The notes: a model not told the origin generated them from the sequence alone. A stretch of DNA of 64,000 nt from Saccharomonospora xinjiangensis XJ-54 (GCF_000258175.1 NZ_JH636049.1:4193482-4257481), one strand, 5' to 3'. Shown: positions 22,953 through 32,301, counted from the stretch's first letter. Translations and numbers: made by a program.

Positions 22953-23818
22953 GGACGGTCCAGGCCTACGCCGGCTGTGTGCGCACCACCAGGCAGCAGG
23001 CGCGCAACTTCTCCTACGGCATCCGGCTGCTGCCCGCGCCGAAGCGCGACGCGCTCAGCGCCGTCTATGCCTTCGCGCGGCGGATCGACGACATCGGCGA
23101 CGGCGATCTCGCGCCCGAGGTGAAGTTGAAGGGGCTGGAGAACGCGAGGTCGGACCTCGAGGCGGTGGGGTCGGGACTGGACGGGGGTACCGACGACCCC
23201 GTGCTGGTCGCACTGGCCGATGCCACGCGGCGGTTCGACCTCCCCCTCGACGCGTTCGACGATCTGATCGACGGGTGCCGCGCGGACGTGCTCGGCACGG
23301 GCTACCCGTCGTTCGCGTCGCTGCGGCGGTACTGCCAGTGCGTCGCCGGTTCGATCGGGCGGCTGTCACTCGCGGTGTTCGGCAGTCCCGACCGCGCGCG
23401 TGACGAGCCGATCGCCGACGACCTCGGCGTGGCGTTGCAGCTCACCAACATCCTCCGGGACGTCGTCGAGGACCTCGACAACGGCAGGGTGTATCTGCCC
23501 GCGGACGAACTGCGGCGATTCGGCTGCACGCTGCGACGCGACGAGGACGGCGACTTCGTCGATGACCCGGACGATCTGCTGGCGTTGCTGGAGTTCCAGG
23601 CCGTCCGCGCGCAGGAGTGGTACGAGCGAGGGCTGAGGCTCCTCGACGCGCTCGACGGGCGGAGCCGCGCGTGCTGTGCGGCGATGGCCGGCATCTACCA
23701 CCGGTTGCTGACGCGGATGGCGTTGCGGCCGTCGCTCGTGTTGCGGGGCAGGACCGCGCTGCCCGACTGGGAGAAGGCGCTGGTGGCGTGTGTCGCGCTG
23801 GCGGGAGGCACACCGTGA
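22949..23818 (+). CDS. hpnD: HpnD, presqualene diphosphate synthase
   Basis: A 289-residue squalene/phytoene synthase family member, expected to condense two farnesyl diphosphates to presqualene diphosphate. Motifs: FARRIDDIGDGD and NILRDVVEDLDNGRVYLP, the two Mg-diphosphate-binding aspartate clusters, and RNFSYGIRLLPAPKR at the N-terminus. The GTG start overlaps the TGA of hpnC by four bases and its own TGA overlaps the GTG of hpnE, so translation is coupled across the three squalene-forming genes. Confidence 0.95.
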   Translation: MRTVQAYAGCVRTTRQQARNFSYGIRLLPAPKRDALSAVYAFARRIDDIGDGDLAPEVKLKGLENARSDLEAVGSGLDGGTDDPVLVALADATRRFDLPLDAFDDLIDGCRADVLGTGYPSFASLRRYCQCVAGSIGRLSLAVFGSPDRARDEPIADDLGVALQLTNILRDVVEDLDNGRVYLPADELRRFGCTLRRDEDGDFVDDPDDLLALLEFQAVRAQEWYERGLRLLDALDGRSRACCAAMAGIYHRLLTRMALRPSLVLRGRTALPDWEKALVACVALAGGTP

Positions 23819-25194
23819 CGGCCCCGTGCGCACAGCCGAGGACGCACGGACCCGGCGCGAAGGACGTGCGGGTGGTCGTCGTCGGTTCGGGACTCGCCGG
23901 TCTCACAGCGGCGTGTGACCTCGCCGACGCCGGTTTCGCGGTCACGGTGCTGGAGGCGCGGTCGCGGCTCGGCGGTGCGACCTTCTCGTTCCACCGCGAC
24001 GGGCTGACCGTGGACAACGGACAGCACGTGGCTTTGCGCTGCTGCACCGCTTACCTGGCCCTGCTCGAACGGCTCGGCAGTGCCGACGGCCTCGACATGC
24101 AGGACCGTTTCCGCGTGCCGGTGCTCGCACCGGGGGGCCGATTCGCCGAACTTCGCAGAGCGGACGTGCGGGCACCGTTGCACCTCGCGCCCGCCATCGC
24201 CCGCTACTCGGCACTGCGCCCGCTTGATCGTCTGCGCGTGGTGCGTGCCGCGCTGGCTTTGCGCACGCTCGACCCGGACGACACCGCACTCGACGCCGTG
24301 AGCTTCGGCGACTGGCTCGATCGTCACGGGCAGAACGCCGCCACCCGCGACAGGTTGTGGAACCTCATCACCGTCGCCGCGCTCAACGGTGAGTGCTCGC
24401 AGGTGTCGCTGGCCTCCGCGGCGAAGGTGTTCCGCACAGCACTGCTGGATTCGGCCGACGGCGCCGACATCGGGATCCCCCGGTGGCCGCTGGAGGAGCT
24501 GCACGTCCGTCCCGCCGAGAAGTACCTGCTGGAACGCGCAGCCCGGGTGCGCACCCACAGCCCGGTCAGGGGGATCACACCGATGCGGGAACGGTTCCTC
24601 GTGCGGATGGACGACGAGGTTCTCGACGCCGACGCGGTCGTCCTCGCCGTTCCGCCGGACACCGCGCTCAGGGTGAGTCCCGGCCGCGCCGGCCTGCGGC
24701 AGTGGCAGCTCAGCCGCCTCGGCGCGGTGCCCATCGTGAACGTCCATGTGGTCTACGAGCGTCCGGTGACCCGGCTTCCGTTCGCCGCCGCCGTGTCGTC
24801 GCCGATCCAGTGGATGTTCGACCGCACCGCGGCCGCGGGACTGACCTCGGGCCAGTACCTCGCGTTGTCACTCTCAGCGGCCGAGACCTGGCTGACCACT
24901 CCGGCGTCGGCGCTGCGGGACGTGTTTCTCGCCGAACTCGCCAGGTTCTTCCCCGAGGCGGCGACGGCACGGTGTTCCCGGTTCTTCGTCACCCGGCAGC
25001 GGAGGGCCACCTTCCGCCAGGGGCCGGGATCGAACGATTTACGCGCGGCCCAGCGCACGGCGTTGCCCGGCCTCGTCCTCGCCGGATCCTGGACCGCCAC
25101 AGGTTGGCCCGACACGATGGAGGGAGCCGTGCGAAGTGGACACCGAGCCGCCGATCTCGTCGCCGCGCACCTGGCAGGGGGTGTGAGCAGATGA
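23815..25194 (+). CDS. hpnE: HpnE, hydroxysqualene dehydroxylase
   Basis: A 459-residue FAD-dependent amine-oxidase-fold protein, the last enzyme of the HpnCDE route, removing the hydroxyl of hydroxysqualene to give squalene. The FAD-binding dinucleotide fold is VVVVGSGLAGLTAACDLADAG followed by LEARSRLGG; the C-terminal FAD motif reads LAGSWTATGWPDTMEGAVRSG. The GTG at 23815 overlaps the hpnD stop; open sequence upstream is inside hpnD in another frame. It ends in an ATGA overlap with the prenyl synthase. Confidence 0.94.
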   Translation: MTAPCAQPRTHGPGAKDVRVVVVGSGLAGLTAACDLADAGFAVTVLEARSRLGGATFSFHRDGLTVDNGQHVALRCCTAYLALLERLGSADGLDMQDRFRVPVLAPGGRFAELRRADVRAPLHLAPAIARYSALRPLDRLRVVRAALALRTLDPDDTALDAVSFGDWLDRHGQNAATRDRLWNLITVAALNGECSQVSLASAAKVFRTALLDSADGADIGIPRWPLEELHVRPAEKYLLERAARVRTHSPVRGITPMRERFLVRMDDEVLDADAVVLAVPPDTALRVSPGRAGLRQWQLSRLGAVPIVNVHVVYERPVTRLPFAAAVSSPIQWMFDRTAAAGLTSGQYLALSLSAAETWLTTPASALRDVFLAELARFFPEAATARCSRFFVTRQRRATFRQGPGSNDLRAAQRTALPGLVLAGSWTATGWPDTMEGAVRSGHRAADLVAAHLAGGVSR

Positions 25195-26198
25195 CGACGA
25201 CTCTGCCCTCCGAGGTGAGCGCCAGCCAGTCGCTGGTGCGCCCGGCGCTGCGGGAGGCGGTGGACACGCTGGAACCGGCGATGCGGCGCATCGTCAGCTA
25301 CCACCTCGGCTGGACAGACCAGCACGGGGACGCTGTCGAGGGCGGAGGTGGCAAGGCGCTACGGCCTGCTCTGGCGCTGCTCGCGGCGCAGGCCGTTCGC
25401 GCGAGGCCGGAGGCCGCGCTCGCGGGTGCCGTCGCCGTGGAACTCGTGCACAACTTTTCGCTCCTGCACGACGACGTCATGGACGGAGACACCGAACGCC
25501 GCCACCGTCCCACCGTGTGGGCGTTGTTCGGAACGCCTGCCGCGATCCTCGCGGGCGACGCTCTGCTGGCACTCGCCGTCGAGGTGCTGGAGGCGACGGG
25601 TGATCTCGCGGCGGGCCGGTGCCTCACCAGCGCCGTGCGCAGGCTGATCGAGGGGCAGACGGCGGACATCGACTTCGAGGGGCGCGCTCTCGTCGGGGTC
25701 GAGGAGTGCCTGCGCATGGAGGACGGCAAGACGGCGTCGTTGATGTCGTGTGCCGCCGAACTCGGCGCGTTGCTGGGTGGCGGCGACGAGGCGGGCGTCG
25801 CGGCGCTCGGCCGGTTCGGACGCAACCTCGGCATGGGTTTCCAGCTCGTCGATGACCTGCTCGGCATCGTCGGGCACCCCGACGTCACCGGAAAACCGGT
25901 GCTCGCCGATCTGCGGGTGCGCAAGAAGTCGGTTCCCGTTGTGGTGGCGCTGAACTCCGGCACCGACAGCGCGGCGGCCTTGCGCGAGTTCTACCGCGGG
26001 GATCGCCCACCGACCGAGGACGACATCCAGGCGATGGCGGCCCTCATCGACGACACGGGTGCCATCACCTGGACGCGCGAGCGCGCCCGCCACTACATCG
26101 CCGAGGCCGAAGCTTCCCTCGCCGCAGTGAACCCACCAGAGGAGATCCGGGCCGCGCTGGCCGATCTCACCCGTTTCGTCGTGGAGCGTGACCGATGA
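25191..26198 (+). CDS. Polyprenyl diphosphate synthase (farnesyl/geranylgeranyl type)
   Basis: A 335-residue trans-isoprenyl diphosphate synthase. The first aspartate-rich motif is DDVMD (94-98, in LLHDDVMDGDTERR) and the second is FQLVDDLLG. Inside the hopanoid operon its likely job is to supply farnesyl diphosphate to HpnD; product chain length cannot be fixed from sequence, though Phe89 and Ser90 lie just before the first motif where length is set. The ATG at 25191 overlaps the hpnE TGA, and its own TGA overlaps the shc ATG. Confidence 0.93.
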   Translation: MTTTLPSEVSASQSLVRPALREAVDTLEPAMRRIVSYHLGWTDQHGDAVEGGGGKALRPALALLAAQAVRARPEAALAGAVAVELVHNFSLLHDDVMDGDTERRHRPTVWALFGTPAAILAGDALLALAVEVLEATGDLAAGRCLTSAVRRLIEGQTADIDFEGRALVGVEECLRMEDGKTASLMSCAAELGALLGGGDEAGVAALGRFGRNLGMGFQLVDDLLGIVGHPDVTGKPVLADLRVRKKSVPVVVALNSGTDSAAALREFYRGDRPPTEDDIQAMAALIDDTGAITWTRERARHYIAEAEASLAAVNPPEEIRAALADLTRFVVERDR

Positions 26199-28111
26199 CC
26201 GACGTGCTGACCCCTGAGGCGACGACGACGCGGGAGCGCGTGCGGCACTCCATCGCGTCCGCGACTCGCCACCTGCTGTCCCTGCAACACGAGGAGGGCT
26301 GGTGGAAGGGGGAGCTGGAGACGAACGTGACGATGGAGGCCGAGGATTTGCTCCTCCGGCAGTTCCTCGGGATCGCCGACCCGGTGGTGACCGAGGAGAC
26401 GGCGAGGTGGATCCGTTCCCGGCAGCGGGAGGACGGCACGTGGGCGACGTTCCACGACGGTCCGGCCGACCTCTCCACGAGCGTCGAGGCGTACACGGCG
26501 CTGCGGCTCGCGGGTGATCCGCTCGACGCGGGACACCTTCGCAAGGCGCGCGAGTACATTCTCGACAGCGGCGGTATCGAGGCCACGCGGGTGTTCACGC
26601 GGATCTGGCTCGCGCTGTTCGGCCAGTGGCCGTGGCGCAAACTCCCGGTGCTGCCTCCCGAGTTGATGCTGCTGCCCGACTGGTTTCCCCTCAACATCTA
26701 CGACTGGGCTTGCTGGGCACGGCAGACGGTGGTGCCGTTGACGATCGTCGGTGCCGCGCGACCCACCAGGCAGCTCGGATTCGGTCTCCGGGAGCTGCGC
26801 ACGGGTGTCGAGCGGGCGGAGTCCGATCCGCTCGTGTCGTGGGCGGGACTGTTCCACCGCCTCGACGCCGTGCTGCACCGCTGGGAGCGGCTGCCGATCA
26901 AACCGATGCGGGACACCGCGTTGCAGCGTGCCGAGCAGTGGATTCTCGATCGGCAGGAGGCCGACGGCGGCTGGGGTGGTATCCAGCCACCGTGGGTGTA
27001 TTCGATCCTCGCGCTGCATCTGCGGGGTTATCCGGTGGACCACCCGGTGATCCGCAAGGCGCTTGACGGGCTGGAGGGTTTCACCGTCCGCGAGCGGACC
27101 GCCGAAGGCTGGGTGCGCAGGCTCGAGGCGTGCCAGTCTCCGGTATGGGACACCGCGCTCGCGATGACGGCGTTGCTCGACTCGGGAACACACCCGGACG
27201 ATCCCGCACTGATCGCGGCGGCCGACTGGATGCTGCGGGAGGAGATCCGCATCGGTGGCGACTGGCAGGTGCGCAGGCCGCAGCTGACGCCGTCGGGCTG
27301 GGCGTTCGAGTTCGCCAACGACCACTACCCGGACACCGACGACACGGCTGAGGTCGTCTTGGGCCTTCGCCGGGTGCGGCATCCGGAACCGAGCCGGGTG
27401 GAAGCCGCGGTGCAGCGGGCCACGGAGTGGCTCCTGGGCATGCAGTCCTCGGACGGAGGCTGGGGAGCCTTCGATGCCGACAACACGCGTGCCCTGTGCG
27501 AGAAACTGCCCTTCTGCGACTTCGGAGCCGTGATCGACCCGCCGTCGGCAGACGTCACCGCGCACGTCGTCGAGATGCTGGCCGCGCGCGGCATGGCCGA
27601 CTGCGAGGCCGCGCGGCGCGGCGTCCGGTGGCTGTTGGAGGCGCAGGAGGCTGACGGATCGTGGTTCGGCCGGTGGGGAGCCAACCACGTCTACGGCACG
27701 GGCGCCGTCGTGCCCGCGCTCGTGGCCTGCGGTGTTCCCCGGGATCACGAGTCCGTGCGCGCGGCCGTCCACTGGCTCACAGCGCACCAGAACCCCGACG
27801 GTGGGTGGGGTGAAGACCTTCGCTCCTATGTGGACCCAAGCTGGGTCGGAAGGGGTCGCTCGACGGCATCGCAGACGGCGTGGGCGTTGCTCGCCCTGCT
27901 CGCCGCGGGCGAGCGAGGTGCCGTCGTGCGACGGGGAGTCGAGTGGCTGGTGACCACGCAACGCCCCGAGGGAGGCTGGGACGAACCGGAGTTCACCGGA
28001 ACCGGATTCCCCGGCGACTTCTACATCAACTACCACCTGTACCGGCTGGTGTTCCCCCTCACCGCGCTCGGCCGGTACCTGGGAAGCGGTCAGGATGCCG
28101 GTCCGGACTGA
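26195..28111 (+). CDS. shc: Squalene-hopene cyclase
   Basis: A 638-residue terpene cyclase that folds squalene into hopene or hopanol. The catalytic motif is DTDDTAE (380-386) with Asp382 as the protonating acid. Several QW repeats are visible, for example QEADGGWGG, QSSDGGWGAFD and QRPEGGWDE, which stabilise the double alpha-barrel. The length fits bacterial cyclases (about 630-650). The ATG overlaps the preceding stop, and the 3' end overlaps hpnG by 17 bp. Hopanoids order membranes and help against stress and solvents. Confidence 0.97.
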   Translation: MTDVLTPEATTTRERVRHSIASATRHLLSLQHEEGWWKGELETNVTMEAEDLLLRQFLGIADPVVTEETARWIRSRQREDGTWATFHDGPADLSTSVEAYTALRLAGDPLDAGHLRKAREYILDSGGIEATRVFTRIWLALFGQWPWRKLPVLPPELMLLPDWFPLNIYDWACWARQTVVPLTIVGAARPTRQLGFGLRELRTGVERAESDPLVSWAGLFHRLDAVLHRWERLPIKPMRDTALQRAEQWILDRQEADGGWGGIQPPWVYSILALHLRGYPVDHPVIRKALDGLEGFTVRERTAEGWVRRLEACQSPVWDTALAMTALLDSGTHPDDPALIAAADWMLREEIRIGGDWQVRRPQLTPSGWAFEFANDHYPDTDDTAEVVLGLRRVRHPEPSRVEAAVQRATEWLLGMQSSDGGWGAFDADNTRALCEKLPFCDFGAVIDPPSADVTAHVVEMLAARGMADCEAARRGVRWLLEAQEADGSWFGRWGANHVYGTGAVVPALVACGVPRDHESVRAAVHWLTAHQNPDGGWGEDLRSYVDPSWVGRGRSTASQTAWALLALLAAGERGAVVRRGVEWLVTTQRPEGGWDEPEFTGTGFPGDFYINYHLYRLVFPLTALGRYLGSGQDAGPD

Positions 28112-28748
28112 CGACCTGCTCGTGCTGTGCCCGCTCACCGTTGAGGCGGTGAGCGTGCGGCTCGGGCTGCGCGGTGGCCGGGTCGTGCGAGCGGGGATGC
28201 GCGCGCGACGGGGTTCGGCCGTGCGCTCGGCGCTGCGGAGGCTGCCGGGGGTTCCCGTCGCCGTGGTCGGTGTGGCCGGGGCTCTCAGCGAGGGCGCGCG
28301 TCCAGGAGACCTCGTCGTCCCGGATGTGGTGCGGTCGTCGCGGGGCGAATACCACTGCTCCTCGGCGGCGACGCTCGTCGCGGAGCTGAGACGAGGGCGG
28401 CGCAAGCGATGCACCGTCCACACGGGAGAGCTGGTCCAGTCGGACCGTGTTGTCCGGCGGTTGGAGGCCACGCCGTCGGATGCCGTGGCGCTCGACCTGG
28501 AATCGGCCCTGCTGCTGTACCTCGCCGACGACGGGAGGGCCGTCGTCGTGCTGCGCGCGGTGGCCGACACCCCGGAACGTCCTCTGCTGAGTCCGGCGAC
28601 ACTGCCGGGAGGTGTCGCGGCACTCGCGGCGTTGCGGGCATCGGGTCCCGCGTTGCGGAGCTGGGCGACGACGGTCGCCCGAGTCAAGAACGACAGCAAC
28701 GACAGCGTTGTGAACGACAGCGTTGTGAAGGAGGTGCGGCACCCATGA
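28095..28748 (+). CDS. hpnG: HpnG, adenosylhopane nucleosidase/phosphorylase
   Basis: A 217-residue protein of the purine nucleoside phosphorylase family, expected to remove adenine from adenosylhopane to give ribosylhopane. Family-like segments: LVLCPLTVEAVSV, VVGVAGALSEGARPGDLVVPD, and VALDLESALLLYLA, where the conserved E in LESA contacts the base. It starts inside the end of shc and ends in an ATGA overlap with hpnH. The C-terminus contains a short in-frame DNA repeat, giving NDSNDSVVNDSVVK, not expected in the family. Confidence 0.88.
   Translation: MPVRTDDLLVLCPLTVEAVSVRLGLRGGRVVRAGMRARRGSAVRSALRRLPGVPVAVVGVAGALSEGARPGDLVVPDVVRSSRGEYHCSSAATLVAELRRGRRKRCTVHTGELVQSDRVVRRLEATPSDAVALDLESALLLYLADDGRAVVVLRAVADTPERPLLSPATLPGGVAALAALRASGPALRSWATTVARVKNDSNDSVVNDSVVKEVRHP
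28689..28727 (+). repeat. 15-bp direct repeat inside the 3' end of hpnG
   Basis: AACGACAGCGTTGTG occurs twice head to tail (28698-28712 and 28713-28727), preceded by a partial 9-bp copy at 28689. The unit is a multiple of three, so it adds the pentad NDSVV to the protein without a frameshift, and sits just before the ribosome-binding site of hpnH. Confidence 0.85.
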
Positions 28749-29755
28749 GCATGCCGTGGCACCAGAGTCTGCGCATCGCGCGTTACCTGCTGGCCCAGAA
28801 ACTGCGGAGGCGCTCCAAGTTCCCGCTCATCGTGGAACTGGAACCGCTGTTCGCCTGCAACCTCAGTTGCCCGGGGTGCGGCAAGATCCAGCATCCGGCG
28901 AATGTGCTGAAACAGCGGATGCCCGTCGAGCAGGCGGTGGCCGCCATCGAGGAGTGCGGAGCCCCGATGGTGTCGATCGCCGGTGGTGAGCCACTGATGC
29001 ACCCCCAGATCGACACCATGGTGAACGAGCTGGTGCGGCGCAGGAAGTACGTGTTCCTCTGCACCAACGCCGCGCTCGTCCGGCGCAAGATCGACAAACT
29101 GGATCTGGAGCCGTCCCGGTACTTCGCGTTCGCGGTCCACGTGGACGGGTTGAGGGAACGCCACGACGCCGCCGTGGACAAGGAGGGCGTGTTCGACGAG
29201 GCGGTCGAGGCCATCACCGAACTGAAGCGCAGGGGTTTCCGCGTCACCACCAACACGACCGTGTTCAACACCGACACACCGCAGAGCGTCATCGAGGTGC
29301 TCGACTTCCTCAACGACGAGCTGGAAGTCGATCAGATGATGGTGTCACCGGCCTACGCCTACGAGAAGGCGCCGGACCAGGAGCACTTCCTCGGCGTCGA
29401 GGAGACACGGGAGCTGTTCCGCAAGGCGTTCGCGGGCGGCAACCGCAAGCGCTGGCGGCTCAACCACTCGCCGCTGTTCCTCGACTTCCTCGAAGGCAAG
29501 GTGGACTTCGGGTGCACGGCGTGGGGTGTGCCGTCGTATTCGCTGTTCGGCTGGCAGAGGCCGTGCTACCTGATGAGCGACGGCTACGCGGAGACCTACG
29601 CCGAACTGCTGGAGACCACCGATTGGGACGCCTACGGCAGGGGTAAGGACCCCCGGTGCGCGAACTGCATGGCGCACTGTGGGTACGAACCGACGTCCGT
29701 GCTTGCCACGATGAGCTCACTGAAGGAGAGCCTCCGCGCCGCGCGAGGCGGCTGA
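28745..29755 (+). CDS. hpnH: HpnH, adenosylhopane synthase (radical SAM)
   Basis: A 336-residue radical SAM enzyme that couples the 5'-deoxyadenosyl radical to diploptene to form adenosylhopane, the first step of hopanoid side-chain extension. The cluster-binding motif is Cys38-x3-Cys42-x2-Cys45 (CNLSCPGC); SIAGGEPLMHP is the SAM-binding GGE motif. A C-terminal Cys set (FGCTAWG; RPCYLM; DPRCANCMAHCGYEP) is typical of the family. The ATG at 28745 overlaps the hpnG stop and follows GGAGGTG. It is the last gene of the operon; extended-hopanoid genes after ribosylhopane are not in the window. Confidence 0.95.
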   Translation: MSMPWHQSLRIARYLLAQKLRRRSKFPLIVELEPLFACNLSCPGCGKIQHPANVLKQRMPVEQAVAAIEECGAPMVSIAGGEPLMHPQIDTMVNELVRRRKYVFLCTNAALVRRKIDKLDLEPSRYFAFAVHVDGLRERHDAAVDKEGVFDEAVEAITELKRRGFRVTTNTTVFNTDTPQSVIEVLDFLNDELEVDQMMVSPAYAYEKAPDQEHFLGVEETRELFRKAFAGGNRKRWRLNHSPLFLDFLEGKVDFGCTAWGVPSYSLFGWQRPCYLMSDGYAETYAELLETTDWDAYGRGKDPRCANCMAHCGYEPTSVLATMSSLKESLRAARGG

Positions 29756-29818
29756 GCAGGGGCCGGGTCAGAAAGCGGCCTTCTCCGGCGTGCCGTATGC
29801 GCCAGGCGCGGAAACGAC

Positions 29819-30559
29819 CTAGCCGAACCGGCGTTGCAGTGCGTCGGTGACCCCGGGCGCGACGCCGCGCAGTCTCGCGGGCAGCCGCAACCAGCGAGGC
29901 ACGAAGACCTCCGCACTGCCCCGTTCCACCGCGCGTACGATCGCGGTCGCCACGGCGGAGGCCGGAACCGGGCGCGGGAATCGCCGTGTGTAGGGAACTT
30001 GCCTTCGGGCGAGAAACGGCGTGTCCACCACACCCGGAACCACCACGGAAACCCCGACACCGCGATCGGCGATCTCGTGCCGCATGCTCGCGGCGAAGGC
30101 GTTCACCGCGGCCTTCGTCGCGGAGTAGACGGCTTCTCCTTCCACGGCCATGTGCCCGGCGATGGACGACACGAACACCAGGTGACCGCGTCCACGCCGC
30201 AGCATGCCGGGCAGCAAGGTGCGGGCGAATCGCAGCGGTGCCAGCACGTTGACGTGCACGAGCGCGTCGAGATCCCGGTCAGCCATGTCGGTGAGGTCAC
30301 CTGCCCAGCCGACTCCCGCCGAGGCCACCAGCACGTCGATGTCGCCGACCGCCGCCGCGACAGTACCCGCGGACGCCGGGTCGGCAAGGTCGGCGACATG
30401 CGGGTCGGCGCCGGTACCGGCCGCGACGTCGCCGAGCGCGTCCGCATCGCGGCCGAGCGCGGTGACATGACAGCCGCGTGCCGCGAACGCCGCCACCGCC
30501 GCGGCGCCGATGCCGGAGGAACCGCCGGTGACGAGCACGCGAGTGCCGGGCTGGATCAC
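29819..30559 (-). CDS. Short-chain dehydrogenase/reductase
   Basis: A 246-residue classical SDR. NAD(P)-binding motif GGSSGIGAAA, catalytic Ser in FVSSIAGHM and YSATKAA as the YxxxK pair, and SAGVGWAG in the NAG position. The C-terminal end (VPRWLRLPARLRGVAPG) is basic and resembles SDRs acting on lipids near the membrane. The GTG at 30559 overlaps the stop codon of the wax ester synthase gene upstream, so the two are coupled and probably act on the same lipid or fatty alcohol/ketone; this is inference. Confidence 0.9.
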   Translation of the reverse strand: MIQPGTRVLVTGGSSGIGAAAVAAFAARGCHVTALGRDADALGDVAAGTGADPHVADLADPASAGTVAAAVGDIDVLVASAGVGWAGDLTDMADRDLDALVHVNVLAPLRFARTLLPGMLRRGRGHLVFVSSIAGHMAVEGEAVYSATKAAVNAFAASMRHEIADRGVGVSVVVPGVVDTPFLARRQVPYTRRFPRPVPASAVATAIVRAVERGSAEVFVPRWLRLPARLRGVAPGVTDALQRRFG

Positions 30560-32151
30560 GATGTCTCCCGCAGGGTCGATCCGATGACGAGGGCCTGCAT
30601 GCGCTCGGTGAGCGCGTCGGCGAACGGGGCGGCGTCGGCGTGGGCGGTGACGCATACCGTGATCCACGGCCCCCAGGTGAGCGCACCCCACGCCAGCCCG
30701 GTTTCCGGCGCCAGAGCGAGCACCGGGTAGGCCCTCGACATCACCGCGCCGTGCCAGCGCACCTCCCTGCGAGGTCCGGGCATGACCGTGCCGACCGCGT
30801 TGAACCAGCCGCCCCGGTACACGAGCCGGGCCGCCGCCCTGTGCAGGGTGGGTGGCAGGAGGCCGAGTGCCTGCACCACGAGATTCGCGGCCTCCGGCAC
30901 CCCGGTGTCGGTGCGGGACCGCAGTGCCGCCGCCACGCGCCGGGCTCTGACGGTGAGGTCCATCGGGCCCACGGGCAGATCGACCGACACGGCGCCGGTG
31001 TGGTTACCGGCCATGCGCAGACTGTCCGTGCCGCGCACCGACCACGGAACCATGAGGCGGAACCTTCCGCGCTCCGTCCCTGTGACGTCGTGCCACGCCT
31101 GAGCGAAGGTCGCGAGCACGTATTCGGCGGCGCCGACACCCGCGTCACGTGCCGAGACCCGCACCGCCTTGCCCGCCAGCAGACCGAGGGCGTGGTGCCT
31201 GCGTGGGTCGGGGACGGGCCCGTCCGTGGTGGCCTTCGGCGCGCGGCCAGCCGCGGCGAGCCTGGCGAGCCCCGAGAGCACAGGACGTGGGCCCGCCCGA
31301 AGCCCAGGGACGCCCAGCCAGGACATCGGCAGCGAGGGACGGCTCGCCCACGACAGCGACGCCGCGTCGTCGGTGTCGGACAGCAGGGCCTGCAACACGG
31401 TCATCCCGTCACCGAGCGCGTGGTGCAGCTTCACCAGCAGCGCGCTGCGCCCGTCGGCGAGACCCGTGACGAGCCGAGCCTCGCCGACGGAACGCGCGGC
31501 GTTCAGGGGCTCGGAGAAGAACGAGTCCACTGCGGACGGCAGGTCAGCGGCGGTCACCACATCGACGGCGTCCGTGGCGACCCTGCCCTCGACGGGGATC
31601 CAGCGGGCGGGCCGGGTGAGACGGGCCGGGGCGAGCCTGCCGAAAGCTCCAGGCACCATGGCGAGCATGGCCGCTGCCTGTCCCACGGTGGGCACGGTGC
31701 CCGGTTCGAAGACGAGCACCGTGCCCACATGCTGGGGCACGGCGGGAGAATCGACGTGCGTGAAAAGAGCGTCGGACGCGGGCAGTGTGCGGGGAGCGGG
31801 CCGGGGAGGAGCGGTGGCGAGCAGGCGGATCAACGCGTCGAGTCCGCCCGTGCCGGTCGAGGGGTCCCACGTCGCGGTGGGTAGCCCGAAACCCCTACGG
31901 CGACGCAACCAGTCGAGCCCCGCGGCGACCGAAGGATGGACGGCGAGCACAGCGTCCGGCCGTACCCGGTCGAGCAGCCTGCCCAGTTCCCGCCCCGTTC
32001 CGGCGCCACCGGCAGGGGCCTCTGTCACTGGCTCGGCCACGACGTCGGCGTCCGGCCAGGCGTGTTGAGCCGCCCGCTGCACGGCGGACAGCGGCGGACT
32101 CGCCGTCCCCGCGAAGACGACGAGCAGACGCGGTGCAGTGGAGGTCCGCAC
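30556..32151 (-). CDS. Wax ester synthase/diacylglycerol acyltransferase with extra N-terminal domain
   Basis: A 531-residue protein. The acyltransferase core starts near residue 121 (LPASDALFTHVDS) and carries the catalytic HHxxxDG motif as HHALGDG (243-249), which transfers acyl groups from acyl-CoA to diacylglycerol or alcohols to store triacylglycerol or wax. The first 115 residues (LLVVFAGTASPPLSAVQRAA; DAVLAVHPSVAAGLDWLRRR) are not part of the usual enzyme of about 450-480 residues and look like part of a Rossmann-type fold. The GTG at 32151 is the only long start found; if wrong, translation could begin later. In M. tuberculosis the related tgs1 is DosR-controlled, but no DosR-like box was seen here. 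Confidence 0.87.
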   Translation of the reverse strand: MRTSTAPRLLVVFAGTASPPLSAVQRAAQHAWPDADVVAEPVTEAPAGGAGTGRELGRLLDRVRPDAVLAVHPSVAAGLDWLRRRRGFGLPTATWDPSTGTGGLDALIRLLATAPPRPAPRTLPASDALFTHVDSPAVPQHVGTVLVFEPGTVPTVGQAAAMLAMVPGAFGRLAPARLTRPARWIPVEGRVATDAVDVVTAADLPSAVDSFFSEPLNAARSVGEARLVTGLADGRSALLVKLHHALGDGMTVLQALLSDTDDAASLSWASRPSLPMSWLGVPGLRAGPRPVLSGLARLAAAGRAPKATTDGPVPDPRRHHALGLLAGKAVRVSARDAGVGAAEYVLATFAQAWHDVTGTERGRFRLMVPWSVRGTDSLRMAGNHTGAVSVDLPVGPMDLTVRARRVAAALRSRTDTGVPEAANLVVQALGLLPPTLHRAAARLVYRGGWFNAVGTVMPGPRREVRWHGAVMSRAYPVLALAPETGLAWGALTWGPWITVCVTAHADAAPFADALTERMQALVIGSTLRETS

Positions 32152-32301
32152 GAGCCCAGCCTGCCACGTCGCCGTGCCTGGTCGTGGCCGAGGCGCGCGG
32201 GACTCACCTGCAAGGACGAGACCATGGGCCCGGTTTGGACGTCATCCGCACGGCAATCCGGACATCGCACCGAAGGCACCGAGACGTCGAGCGGGAGCGC
32301 C

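Noticed and set aside
26093..29164. Open frame of over 1000 codons on the minus strand across the hopanoid operon
   Set aside because: It runs opposite shc, hpnG and hpnH, which are certain; composition is typical of antisense translation.
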